A stretch of 13,124 nt of DNA from Rubrivivax sp. (GTDB lineage Bacteria; Pseudomonadota; Gammaproteobacteria; Burkholderiales; Burkholderiaceae), in contig SEEY01000038.1 in the NCBI GenBank assembly GCA_004211235.1, positions 1 to 13,124 on the forward strand. Direction: 5' to 3'. The notes below the pieces were generated by a model. It saw nothing but the letters and a program-made list of their open reading frames with translations, did no database searches and was not told the origin of the DNA. Positions 1 through 6,701 of the stretch are shown in pieces (the stretch's first letter is position 1; each line of letters opens with the position of its first letter). Made by a program: the position numbers and the translations under genes.

Positions 1-162
1 CCAGCCTTCGGGGTAGACCTCCATCCAGGTCCACCGGTCCTCGGCGTCCGGCTCGGGCCGTTGCAGCAGCTCGATGGGCGCCTCGACGCGGGCCTTGCGG
101 AAGGCGACGAGGGCGGCGTCGACGTTGTCCGCCGTGACGCGGTAGTAGACGTAGAGCTGCAT
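1..162 (-). CDS. DUF4936-type protein (partial, runs off window)
   Basis: Only the first 54 codons are present; the gene continues past base 1. The visible protein starts MQLYVYYRV and includes LLQRPEP and a TWMEVYPEGW segment, which I recognise from memory as the pattern of the small DUF4936 family common in Burkholderiales. Its function is unknown. The ATG shares one base with the ygfZ stop codon (TGATG on the minus strand), so translation is probably coupled to ygfZ and the two form an operon. There is no signal peptide or membrane segment in the visible part. The family call is from recall of the motif pattern, not a search. Confidence 0.75.
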   Translation of the reverse strand, partial: MQLYVYYRVTADNVDAALVAFRKARVEAPIELLQRPEPDAEDRWTWMEVYPEGW

Positions 163-1061
163 CAGTCCTGGGGCGGAATCTCGTAGGGCAGGGCGCGTGG
201 TTGCAGCGTGGCGCCGACCGCGCTGCCCAGGTGCAGGCTACCGCCTTCCAGCGTGGCCAGCTTGATCTCCACTGCGACGACGCTGTGGCCGTCGCGCGAG
301 CCGGCGCCGGCGACGATGCCGGCCGGCTGCTCGGGGTCCGCACTGTGGAAGATTTCCTGGCCGATCGTCGCCACGCCTTCGGTCTCGAACACCTGCAGCC
401 GGCGCTTGAGCGTGCCGCGGTACTGGCTGCGGGCGACGATCTCCTGGCCGGGGTAGCAGCCCTTCTTGAAGCTCACGCCGCCCAGCACCTCGAAGTTGAT
501 CATCTGCGGCACGAAGGCCTCGACGGTGGCGCCGCGCACCCAGGCCACGCCGGCCTGCGCTTCGGCCCAGGCCCAGTCGTCCGGCGTCAGGGCCTCGCCG
601 GCCGGCGCGGGCGCGGCGGCCGGTTGCACGCGCAGCGCCCGACCAGCGCCCGGCAACGCGATCTGCACCGCATCGCCATCGCGGCCCAAGATCCACGCTT
701 CGGCTGTCGCGGCGCCCAGCAGGCCGTAGACAGCGAACTCCGCACTGGCGTCACTCAACTTGCACTTGGCCCGCATGACGAACATCGACAGCCGCTTCAG
801 CGTCGCCGCCAGCGTCTCGGCCGGCAACGCGAGCAGGATCTCGTCTTCGGCGCCGCGCCAACCCACCATCGTCGCCAGCAGCCGGCCCTTGGCCGTACAG
901 AAGCCGGCCAGACGCGCGTGCTCGCGGTCGAGCAGGGCGAAGTCCTGGGTCAGCTGGCCGTGCAGGAAGCTGGCGGCATCGGCGCCCAGGGCGCGGATCA
1001 CGCCCCAGTCGTTCAGGCGGACCTGCGCGGGGCGTTGGGAGGCTTGGGAGGCGTCGGACAT
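162..1061 (-). CDS. ygfZ: YgfZ/GcvT-like folate-binding protein (Fe-S cluster maintenance)
   Basis: 299-residue cytoplasmic protein of the YgfZ/GcvT-related folate-binding family. YgfZ is a tetrahydrofolate-dependent factor that supports Fe-S enzymes such as MiaB. The diagnostic KGCYxGQE signature is present as KKGCYPGQE (residues 199-207) with the conserved Cys202, followed by ARSQYRGTLKRRL. The N-terminal half holds the GcvT-like segment LHGQLTQD (33-40). The start at 1061 (MSDASQ) puts LNDWGVIRALG where the family begins. The open frame extends further upstream, but that part reads as antisense of mltG and is arginine/proline rich. An ATG five codons earlier (MIIAG, at 1076) is a possible alternative start. 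The gene is divergent from mltG with 47 nt between starts, and overlaps the downstream DUF4936 gene by one base. Confidence 0.93.
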   Translation of the reverse strand: MSDASQASQRPAQVRLNDWGVIRALGADAASFLHGQLTQDFALLDREHARLAGFCTAKGRLLATMVGWRGAEDEILLALPAETLAATLKRLSMFVMRAKCKLSDASAEFAVYGLLGAATAEAWILGRDGDAVQIALPGAGRALRVQPAAAPAPAGEALTPDDWAWAEAQAGVAWVRGATVEAFVPQMINFEVLGGVSFKKGCYPGQEIVARSQYRGTLKRRLQVFETEGVATIGQEIFHSADPEQPAGIVAGAGSRDGHSVVAVEIKLATLEGGSLHLGSAVGATLQPRALPYEIPPQD

Positions 1062-1068
1062 GCCCGCA

Positions 1069-1076
1069 ATTATCAT
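1069..1076. promoter_or_regulatory. Overlapping divergent -10-like elements between ygfZ and mltG
   Basis: On the minus strand GATAAT (1074-1069) lies exactly 7 nt ahead of the ygfZ ATG, so the transcript would start at or one base before that codon. On the plus strand TATCAT (1071-1076) is a five-of-six match to TATAAT and would give mltG a leader of about 26 nt. The two hexamers share four base pairs, as in a bidirectional promoter. No good -35 is visible on either side. Inference from motif geometry only. Confidence 0.4.
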
Positions 1077-1108
1077 CAGCCCCCTTTGAGCTGACCCCGG
1101 GCAAGGGC

Positions 1109-2104
1109 ATGAAGTGGTTGTTGCGGGCGCTGCTCGTTGTGTTGTTGATCGCGGCGCTGGCCGCGGGGGCCGTCTGGCAGTGGCTGCGCAGCCCGTTGAC
1201 GCTGACCGCGCCGTCCGTGGAGCTGTCCGTCGAACCCGGCACCAGCCCGGCCGAGGTGGCCCGCGCCTGGGTCGCGGCCGGTGTACAGACCGACGCAAGG
1301 GGGCTCTACCAATGGTTCAAATGGTCCGGCCAGGCCCGGCAGATCCGTGCCGGCAGCTATGAAGTGCACGCCGGCATCACGCCCCGCGCGCTGCTGGACA
1401 AGATGGTGCGTGGCGACCAGATCCTGGAGCAGCTGCGCCTCATCGAAGGCTGGAACTGGCGCCAGGTGAGGGCCGCCCTGGCTGCGGCGCCGTCGCTCAA
1501 ACCCAAGACCGCCGCGATGAGCGACGCCGAGTTGATGGCCGCCCTCGGCGAGCCGGGCGTCGCGCCGGAGGGCCGCTTTTTCCCCGATACGTATGCCTAC
1601 AGCCGCGGCGTCAGCGACCTGACCGTGCTGAAGCGCGCCCATGAGGCGATGAAGAAGCGCCTCGCCGACGCCTGGGCCAAGCGCCATCCCGACCTGCCGC
1701 TGAAATCGGCCGAGGAGGCGCTGATCCTCGCGTCCATCGTCGAGAAGGAAACCGGCACGGCGGCCGACCGCGGCCGCGTCGCCGCGGTGTTCGTGAACCG
1801 CCTGCGCGTGGGCATGCCGCTGCAGACCGACCCGACGGTCATCTACGGCCTGGGCGAGCGCTTCGACGGGAACCTCCGCAAGCGGGACCTGCTGGCCGAT
1901 ACGGCCTACAACACCTACACGCGCGGCGGCCTGCCGCCCACGCCCATCGCCATGCCCGGCGCCGCGTCGCTGCAGGCGGCGTTGAACCCGGCGCCGGTGA
2001 AGTCGCTGTACTTCGTGTCTCGCGGCGACGGCAGCAGCGAGTTCAGCGAAGACCTCGCCGCGCACAATCGCGCGGTGAACAAATACCAACGCGCGGCCAA
2101 GTGA
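1109..2104 (+). CDS. mltG: MltG endolytic peptidoglycan transglycosylase
   Basis: 331 residues (E. coli MltG has 340). Membrane-anchored endolytic murein transglycosylase that cleaves nascent glycan strands and is thought to set strand length. Residues 3-26 form a single membrane anchor (WLLRALLVVLLIAALAAGAVWQWL); the rest is periplasmic. YceG-family motifs are all present: EGRFFPDTY (154-162), ASIVEKETG (208-216) with Glu212 as the probable catalytic acid, LQTDPTVIYGLG (238-249), YNTY (267-270), and GLPPTPI...NP (274-293). The start at 1109 gives the membrane anchor immediately; only a weak AAGG precedes it. The stop overlaps the GTG start of tmk by 4 nt (GTGA), so it opens a tightly packed operon. 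The order mltG-tmk-holB-pilZ-tatD matches that known in Pseudomonas aeruginosa. Confidence 0.95.
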   Translation: MKWLLRALLVVLLIAALAAGAVWQWLRSPLTLTAPSVELSVEPGTSPAEVARAWVAAGVQTDARGLYQWFKWSGQARQIRAGSYEVHAGITPRALLDKMVRGDQILEQLRLIEGWNWRQVRAALAAAPSLKPKTAAMSDAELMAALGEPGVAPEGRFFPDTYAYSRGVSDLTVLKRAHEAMKKRLADAWAKRHPDLPLKSAEEALILASIVEKETGTAADRGRVAAVFVNRLRVGMPLQTDPTVIYGLGERFDGNLRKRDLLADTAYNTYTRGGLPPTPIAMPGAASLQAALNPAPVKSLYFVSRGDGSSEFSEDLAAHNRAVNKYQRAAK

Positions 2105-2718
2105 CCGGTCGATTCATTTCTTTCGAGGGCATCGACGGTGCCGGCAAGTCCACCCACATCCAGGCCGTGGCCGACTGGTTCCGCGCCCGTGGCGCCGAGG
2201 TGCAGCTCAGCCGCGAACCGGGCGGCACGCCGCTGGCCGAGACGCTGCGCGACATCGTGCTGACGCAGCCGATGGGTTCGCTGACCGAGCTGCTGCTGAT
2301 GTTCGCCGGCCGTCGCGATCACGTGGAAACTGTCATCAAGCCTTCGCTCGCCGCCGGCAGGACGCTGCTCTGCGACCGCTTCACGGACGCCAGCTTCGCC
2401 TACCAGGGCGGCGGCCGCGGCCTGCCGATGGCTGTGCTCGACGCGCTGGCCGGCTGGGTGCAGGAAGGCACCGAGCCCGAGCTGACGCTGTGGTTCGACC
2501 TGCCCGCCGAACAGGCCGCTGCCCGGCGCGCCAGTGCGCGCGAGGCGGACCGCATCGAGCAGCAGGATCTGGAGTTTTTCGAGCGTGTGCGCGCCGCCTA
2601 CGCCGCCCGCGCGGCTGAGGCACCGCAACGCATCGTGCGCATCGACGCGAGGGGCAGCGTCGCGCAGGTTGGCGCCGCGGTGCTGGCCGTGCTCGCCGAG
2701 CGCTACCCGGCATGCTGA
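2101..2718 (+). CDS. tmk: Thymidylate kinase (dTMP kinase)
   Basis: 205 residues, cytoplasmic. Phosphorylates dTMP to dTDP with ATP, on the route to dTTP. Walker A is FEGIDGAGKST (8-18), with Lys16 as the phosphate-binding lysine. The dTMP-site motif SREPGGTP follows at 37-44, the DRF motif at 92-94, and AYQGGGRG at 100-107. The arginine-rich LID (ARRASAREADR, around 141-151) is of the type seen in E. coli thymidylate kinase. The start is GTG at 2101, overlapping the mltG stop by 4 nt with no separate Shine-Dalgarno, which points to translational coupling. The 3' end overlaps holB by 7 nt. Confidence 0.96.
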   Translation: MTGRFISFEGIDGAGKSTHIQAVADWFRARGAEVQLSREPGGTPLAETLRDIVLTQPMGSLTELLLMFAGRRDHVETVIKPSLAAGRTLLCDRFTDASFAYQGGGRGLPMAVLDALAGWVQEGTEPELTLWFDLPAEQAAARRASAREADRIEQQDLEFFERVRAAYAARAAEAPQRIVRIDARGSVAQVGAAVLAVLAERYPAC

Positions 2719-3716
2719 ACGCCGACCTGCCCTGGCTGCAGGCGCCCTTGGCCGATGCACTGGCCAGCGCCCGCTCGCATGCCCTGCTGGTGCAGGGGCC
2801 TGCTGGCGTAGGCCAGCTGGAGCTGGCCGTCAAGCTCGCACAAAGCTGGCTCTGCGAGGCCACGGCGCCCACTGAACCGGCCTGTGGCCACTGTGCCAGC
2901 TGCAAGCTGTTTGCCAGCGGCACGCATCCCGACTTCCAGCTGCTGCTGCCCGAGGCCCTTGATGCCACCGCGCGCGAGTCGCTGGGCCTGCCGTTCGAGG
3001 AGCTCGAGACCAAGGCCGGCAAGGCGAAACCCAGCCGCGAGATCAAGGTCGATGCCGTCCGCAACCTGCTCGCCTTCGCGCAGGCGACGTCGGCGCGCGG
3101 CAAGGCCAAGGTGGTCGTCATCTTCCCGGCCGAGGCGCTGAATGGCGTGGCCGCGAATGCGCTGCTGAAGACGCTGGAGGAGCCGTCCGGCCTGCTGCGC
3201 TTCGCACTGGCCAGCCATGACAGCGCCAGCCTGCTGCCCACCATCCGCAGCCGCTGCCAGCCGCTGCCGCTGGCGCTGCCCGAACGTGCCGCCGCGCTGG
3301 CCTGGCTGGCGTCCAAGGGCGTGGATGGTGCCGAGGGCCTGCTGGCCGCGACCGGCGGGCGGCCGCAGCAGGCGCTGGAATGGTCGCAGGCCGGGCTGAC
3401 CGATGCCGCCTGGCAAGCCATCCCCAAGCGTGTGTCGCGGGGCGAGGTACAGGCCTTGTCCGACCTTGCGCCGCCGCGGGCCATCGATGCCTTGCAGCGT
3501 CTGTGCCATGACCTCGTGCGCCGCAGCCATGGCCAGCCGGGCCAGTTCTTCGCGCCGGCTGCCCTGCCGTCGCCGAAGCGGGCGGCGCCGCTGCTGGCCT
3601 GGGACGCCGAGCTGCGCCGGGCCGCGCGGCATGCCGAGCACCCGCTGAACGCCAGCCTGTGGATCGAGGCACTGGTGGCGCAGGCACAGGCGGCGATGTC
3701 GGCTGCCCTCCGATGA
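2712..3716 (+). CDS. holB: DNA polymerase III subunit delta' (clamp loader)
   Basis: 334 residues, the same length as the E. coli subunit. Delta' is the stator of the clamp loader, working with DnaX and delta to place the beta clamp. The zinc-binding cysteines are Cys48, Cys58, Cys61 and Cys64 (pattern CGHCASC), spaced as in the family. The AAA+ P-loop region reads GPAGVGQLE (29-37) with Gln in place of the ATP-binding Lys. This loss is normal for delta', which does not hydrolyse ATP. NALLKTLEEP (149-158) and the arginine-finger SRC motif (180-182) are intact. The start at 2712 overlaps the end of tmk by 7 nt, so the two are probably coupled. Confidence 0.95.
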   Translation: MLNADLPWLQAPLADALASARSHALLVQGPAGVGQLELAVKLAQSWLCEATAPTEPACGHCASCKLFASGTHPDFQLLLPEALDATARESLGLPFEELETKAGKAKPSREIKVDAVRNLLAFAQATSARGKAKVVVIFPAEALNGVAANALLKTLEEPSGLLRFALASHDSASLLPTIRSRCQPLPLALPERAAALAWLASKGVDGAEGLLAATGGRPQQALEWSQAGLTDAAWQAIPKRVSRGEVQALSDLAPPRAIDALQRLCHDLVRRSHGQPGQFFAPAALPSPKRAAPLLAWDAELRRAARHAEHPLNASLWIEALVAQAQAAMSAALR

Positions 3717-3717
3717 A

Positions 3718-3723
3718 TACACT
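3718..3723 (+). promoter_or_regulatory. -10-like element 6 nt before pilZ
   Basis: TACACT starts 2 nt after the holB stop and ends exactly 6 nt before the pilZ ATG. If used, it would give a leaderless pilZ transcript independent of the upstream operon. No -35 is recognisable. The GGGG just ahead of the ATG is only 1 nt from it, too close to act as a normal Shine-Dalgarno. Confidence 0.3.
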
Positions 3724-3729
3724 CGGGGC

Positions 3730-4179
3730 ATGAGTGACGCCACTTCCAAGCCGGGTCCGGCTTCCCTGCAGTTCCAACCCAGCCAACTCGGCGGTTCGCT
3801 GCCGCTGCCCTCGGTGGGCGGCTCCGCCAGCAGTTCGCAGGCGCGGCCGAGCGTCATCCAGCTCGTCTTCCGCGAAAAGTCGGCGCTCTACGCGGCCTAC
3901 ATCCCGGCCTTCACCGAGGGTGGCCTGTTCGTGCCGACCACGCGGGACTACAAGCTCGGTGAAGACGTCTACCTGCTGCTGGCCCTGCCCGAGGACAACC
4001 AGCGCTATCCGGTCGCCGGCAAGGTCGCCTGGCTGACGCCGGCCAATGCCTCGGGCGGCCGCACGCAGGGCGTGGGGGTCCGGTTCCCCGGGGACGAGAA
4101 AACGCGGCTGATCCGTGTGCGCATCGAAGAGGTCCTCGGCACGGCCATCTCATCGAGCAAGCCCACGCAGACGCTCTGA
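3730..4179 (+). CDS. pilZ: PilZ-domain protein, type IV pilus assembly type
   Basis: 149 residues, cytoplasmic. The single PilZ domain spans roughly 40-138 (IQLVFREKSALYAAYIPAFTEGGLFVPT ... VAGKVAWLTP ... GVGVRF). The gene sits between holB and tatD, exactly where P. aeruginosa pilZ is, and that protein is required for type IV pilus biogenesis. The c-di-GMP motifs are missing: there is no RxxxR just before the domain, and the D/NxSxxG turn is replaced by FTEGGLF (61-67). This is the non-binding class, so I infer a structural or regulatory pilus role rather than second-messenger sensing. The first ~40 residues are Ser/Pro/Gly rich and probably disordered. Thirteen nt follow holB and 7 nt precede tatD. 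Confidence 0.9.
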   Translation: MSDATSKPGPASLQFQPSQLGGSLPLPSVGGSASSSQARPSVIQLVFREKSALYAAYIPAFTEGGLFVPTTRDYKLGEDVYLLLALPEDNQRYPVAGKVAWLTPANASGGRTQGVGVRFPGDEKTRLIRVRIEEVLGTAISSSKPTQTL

Positions 4180-4186
4180 TCCGCCG

Positions 4187-4984
4187 ATGTTTGTCGATTC
4201 TCATTGCCACCTCAGCTTCCCCGAGCTGAAGGCCCGGCTGCCCGACGTCCTGGCCGACATGCGCAACGCGCAAGTCGAGCAGGCCATCTGCATCTGCACG
4301 CAGATGGAGGAGTTCGACGCCGTCCACGCGCTGGCGCTCGATCACGACGTGCTGTGGGCCACGGTTGGCGTGCACCCCGACACCGAGGACATGCGCGAGC
4401 CGGATGTGGCTGAGCTGGTGCGGCTGGCGGCATTGCCGCGGGTCGTCGCCATCGGCGAGACGGGGTTGGACTACTACCGCCTGAACGGCCGCAGCATCGA
4501 CGACATGGAGTGGCAGCGTGAGCGCTTCCGCACCCATATCCGCGCCGCCAGGCAGGCCGTCAAGCCGCTGGTCATCCACACCCGTTCGAGCGCCGCGGAC
4601 ACGCTGCGCGTGCTGGACGAGGAGGGCGGCGAGCAGGCCGGCGGCGTCTTCCACTGCTTCACCGAGACGGCCGAGGTGGCACTGGCGGCGGTCGAGCGCG
4701 GCTACTACATCTCGTTCTCGGGCATCGTCAGCTTCAAGAACGCGCAGGACCTGCGCGACCTGCTGAAGCTGCTGCCGCTGGACCGCGTTCTCATCGAGAC
4801 GGACAGCCCCTATCTGGCGCCCGTGCCGTTTCGCGGCAAGACCAACTCGCCGGCCTACGTGCCGCACGTTGCCAAGGCGGTGGCCGATGCCGTCGGCCTG
4901 CCGGTGCCGGAACTGGCTGCCATCACGACGGCCAACACACGGCGCTTGTTCAAGCTGCCGGACATTGCGGAAGGTGCGGCATGA
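4187..4984 (+). CDS. tatD: TatD-family metal-dependent hydrolase (putative DNase)
   Basis: 265 residues, cytoplasmic TIM-barrel amidohydrolase-fold enzyme. TatD relatives are Mg2+-dependent 3'-5' exonucleases linked to DNA repair and turnover. All metal ligands are visible: HxH as DSHCHL (His6, His8), GETGLDYY with Glu91, VIHTRS with His131, HCFTE with His156, and ETDSPYLAP with Asp206. The start at 4187 (MFVDSHCHL) is the canonical family start. The longer open frame upstream is the overlap with pilZ read in another frame. There is no clear Shine-Dalgarno and only 7 nt follow pilZ, so coupling is likely. In E. coli-type nomenclature it could equally be called ycfH; the sub-family is less certain than the family. 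Confidence 0.93.
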   Translation: MFVDSHCHLSFPELKARLPDVLADMRNAQVEQAICICTQMEEFDAVHALALDHDVLWATVGVHPDTEDMREPDVAELVRLAALPRVVAIGETGLDYYRLNGRSIDDMEWQRERFRTHIRAARQAVKPLVIHTRSSAADTLRVLDEEGGEQAGGVFHCFTETAEVALAAVERGYYISFSGIVSFKNAQDLRDLLKLLPLDRVLIETDSPYLAPVPFRGKTNSPAYVPHVAKAVADAVGLPVPELAAITTANTRRLFKLPDIAEGAA

Positions 4985-5637
4985 AGGCGTGGCTGGCCGT
5001 GCTTGCGCTGACCGCGACATTCGCGCAGGCGGCGCCCATTGATGAGCTCGTCACCGCTGCCGAGATGAACGACCCGCGCATCGTGCGCGCGCTGCTGGCC
5101 AAGGGCGTGGACCCCAACCTGGCCGATGCCCGTGGCCGCACGGCGCTCTTCACGGCGGTGCGCGAGGGTTCGCAGCAGGCGCTGGAAGGTCTGCTGGCCG
5201 CTCCGCAACTCGACGTCAACGCGGTGAATGCCAATGGCGAGACGCCGTTGATGCTGGCCGCCATCCGCGGCGCACTGCCGGCCGCCAGGGCGCTGGTCAA
5301 GCGGGGCGCCGCCGTCAACCGCAAGGGCTGGACGCCGCTGCACTACGCCTGCAGCGGGCCGGACAACGGCGTCGCCGCCTTCCTCATCGCTTCCGGCGCC
5401 GAGCTGAACGCGCGCTCCGACAACGGCACGACGCCGTTGATGATGGCGGCGCGCTACGGCAATGGCGACCTCGTGCCGCTGCTGCTGAAGGCCGGCGCGG
5501 AGCCGCGCGCAGCGAACGAGCAGGAACTGACCGCCGCGGACTTCGCCCAGCGCGGTGGCCGCGACAGGATGGCCGCCGAGCTCAAGCAAGCCATGGCAGA
5601 CGCAGCGAAGGCCGCGGCGGCCGCATCTGCCAAGTAG
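4981..5637 (+). CDS. Secreted ankyrin-repeat protein
   Basis: 218 residues. A Sec signal peptide (MKAWLAVLALTATFAQA) has a likely cut after Ala17 (A-Q-A), so the protein should be periplasmic. The rest is about five to six ankyrin repeats. TPL-type repeat starts are visible at ETPLMLAA, WTPLHYAC and TTPLMMAA, with degenerate first (20-50) and last (LTAADFAQRGG) repeats. The tail is a short Ala/Lys-rich helix (ADAAKAAAAASAK). Ankyrin repeats bind proteins; the partner is not indicated. The start overlaps the tatD stop by 4 nt (ATGA), with GGAAGG 6 nt upstream as a good Shine-Dalgarno. It closes the mltG operon. Periplasmic ankyrin proteins in other bacteria are sometimes linked to oxidative stress, but nothing here shows that. 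Confidence 0.88.
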   Translation: MKAWLAVLALTATFAQAAPIDELVTAAEMNDPRIVRALLAKGVDPNLADARGRTALFTAVREGSQQALEGLLAAPQLDVNAVNANGETPLMLAAIRGALPAARALVKRGAAVNRKGWTPLHYACSGPDNGVAAFLIASGAELNARSDNGTTPLMMAARYGNGDLVPLLLKAGAEPRAANEQELTAADFAQRGGRDRMAAELKQAMADAAKAAAAASAK

Positions 5638-5655
5638 TGCGCATACCAGCCCGCG

Positions 5656-5674
5656 TGTAGGCGAAATTCCTACA
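5656..5674. repeat. Imperfect palindrome TGTAGG-N7-CCTACA
   Basis: TGTAGGCGAAATTCCTACA has 6-bp arms around a 7-nt AT-richer centre. It lies just downstream of the ankyrin gene stop and about 80 nt before the 76-residue gene. The right-arm heptamer CCTACAG recurs at 5718-5724. It could be a regulator operator or a small RNA hairpin; there is no U-tract, so it is not a typical terminator. Confidence 0.45.
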
Positions 5675-5719
5675 GCGCCTCGCGCCAGGTGCCGACTTTC
5701 GCGACCGGCCCCGCCTCCC

Positions 5720-5754
5720 TACAGTGAGCCATCGATTCACCCACCGAGGCTCAC
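5720..5754 (+). promoter_or_regulatory. Candidate promoter and RBS-covering inverted repeat ahead of the 76-residue gene
   Basis: TACAGT (5720-5725) is a plausible -10. GTGAGCC (5724-5730) and GGCTCAC (5748-5754) are perfect 7-bp inverted arms around a 17-nt loop. The right arm overlaps the Shine-Dalgarno GAGG (5746-5749) and ends one base before the ATG. In an RNA that starts upstream of 5724 this hairpin would mask the ribosome binding site. If TACAGT is the real -10, the left arm would not be transcribed, so the two readings compete. Confidence 0.4.
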
Positions 5755-5755
5755 C

Positions 5756-5986
5756 ATGCTGACCACCACCCCGAATCTGGCAGACCCCTTCGCGATGCTG
5801 ATCTCGCCCGACGAGGTGATGCACGCCATCGGACGCTCGGACCGCCTGCAACGCCTGCAGAGCCGCATCTACCGCCCGCTGGACCGACCCTGGATTCCGG
5901 TCAAGGCCAGCGCCGATTTCGACAGTGACATCGACGCCGAGGCGGATATCCCCGACCTGTCCGATCTGGCGGACGGCGCCGAATAA
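5756..5986 (+). CDS. Small acidic-tailed hypothetical protein
   Basis: 76 residues; I do not recognise the family. The middle is basic and probably helical (SDRLQRLQSRIYRPLDRPWIPV, residues 28-49). The last 25 residues are strongly acidic (DFDSDIDAEADIPDLSDLADGAE). No signal peptide, membrane segment or cysteines. The start is supported by GAGG 6 nt upstream; the frame is open further upstream, but that part reads through the non-coding leader with arginine/proline-rich content. It is a single-gene unit: 118 nt of leader with two inverted repeats separate it from the ankyrin gene, and an intrinsic terminator begins 3 nt after the stop. The charge layout suggests a small regulatory or interaction protein, but that is only a guess. 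Confidence 0.72.
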   Translation: MLTTTPNLADPFAMLISPDEVMHAIGRSDRLQRLQSRIYRPLDRPWIPVKASADFDSDIDAEADIPDLSDLADGAE

Positions 5987-5989
5987 AGC

Positions 5990-6017
5990 AAAACGCCCGC
6001 AGCAGCGGGCGTTTTTT
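5990..6017. terminator. Bidirectional intrinsic terminator
   Basis: An 8-bp GC-rich stem, ACGCCCGC (5993-6000) with GCGGGCGT (6005-6012), closes an AGCA loop. It is followed by TTTTT on the plus strand and preceded by AAA, giving a U-tract on the minus strand too. It sits between the convergent 76-residue gene (stop 5986) and efp (stop 6049) and can end both transcripts. Confidence 0.9.
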
Positions 6018-6048
6018 CTGGCGAGGCCCGAAGGCCCGGCATTGGCGT

Positions 6049-6603
6049 TCAGACGCGCTTGCGGTACTCGTGCGTGCGGGTGTCGATCTCGACCTTGTCG
6101 CCGTTCTCGACGAACGCCGGCACGGAAATTTCGAAGCCCGTGCCCTTCAGACGGGCGGGCTTCATGACCTTGCCCGAGGTGTCGCCCTTGGCGGCCGGCT
6201 CGGTCTCGATCTCGCGCACGACGCTGGTCGGCAGTTCGATGGAGATGGCCTTGCCGTCGTAGAAGGTCACTTCCGCGGACATGCCGTCTTCCAGATAGGA
6301 GATCGCGTCGCCCATGTTCTCGGACTCGACTTCGTACTGGTTGTACTCGGTGTCCATGAAGACATACATCGGGTCGGCGAAGTAGGAGTACGTGCACTCC
6401 TTCTTGTCGAGGATGATCTGCTCCATCTTGTCGTCGGCCTTGAAGACCAGCTCGGCGCCGGCGCCGTTCAGCAGGTTCTTCATCTTGATGCGCACGGTGG
6501 CGGCGCCACGGCCGCCACGGCTGTATTCAGTCTTCAGCACGACCATCGGGTCCTTGCCCTGCATGATCACGTTGCCGGCGCGGATTTCTTGTGCGAGTTT
6601 CAT
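6049..6603 (-). CDS. efp: Translation elongation factor P, Arg32 (EarP-type)
   Basis: 184 residues. EF-P binds ribosomes stalled on polyproline stretches and promotes peptide-bond formation. All three family domains are present (N-terminal KOW-like, then two OB folds, ending HEYRKRV). The tip of the modification loop reads [12 protein letters not shown] (27-38), with Arg32 at the position that is Lys34 in E. coli EF-P. Arg there marks the subfamily activated by rhamnosylation through EarP, whose gene lies directly upstream. The chosen start ([13 protein letters not shown]) is the family start; the frame extends upstream without homology. The 95-nt gap from earP has a TAGAAT -10-like box over the earP stop, so efp may have its own promoter. 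No Shine-Dalgarno is visible. Confidence 0.96.
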   Translation of the reverse strand: MKLAQEIRAGNVIMQGKDPMVVLKTEYSRGGRGAATVRIKMKNLLNGAGAELVFKADDKMEQIILDKKECTYSYFADPMYVFMDTEYNQYEVESENMGDAISYLEDGMSAEVTFYDGKAISIELPTSVVREIETEPAAKGDTSGKVMKPARLKGTGFEISVPAFVENGDKVEIDTRTHEYRKRV

Positions 6604-6695
6604 GGTGTGTTGCGGAGTTGGGGCTGGCGTTGCCGGCCGATGAACCGTTGCTGCGCACCAGATCCCGTCTCGGTTGTGGCGCGGCAAAGCCCGAC

Positions 6696-6701
6696 ATTCT
6701 A
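6696..6701 (-). promoter_or_regulatory. Candidate efp -10 overlapping the earP stop
   Basis: TAGAAT on the minus strand; its TAG is also the earP stop codon. Transcription from it would begin near 6689 and give efp a leader of about 86 nt, uncoupling it from earP. The same hexamer precedes hup and ppiD in this window. No convincing -35 is seen. Confidence 0.4.

Noticed and set aside
201..1094. 297-codon plus-strand frame opposite ygfZ
   Set aside because: It mirrors ygfZ codon for codon and contains no recognisable motif; YgfZ on the other strand has the KGCYxGQE signature.
1062..1298. Longer ygfZ start (79 extra residues)
   Set aside because: The extension runs into mltG antisense, is Arg/Pro/Thr rich, and has no counterpart in the family.
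2740..2820. Loss of the Walker A lysine in holB as a defect
   Set aside because: Delta' subunits normally lack a working P-loop; Gln35 here is expected for the family.
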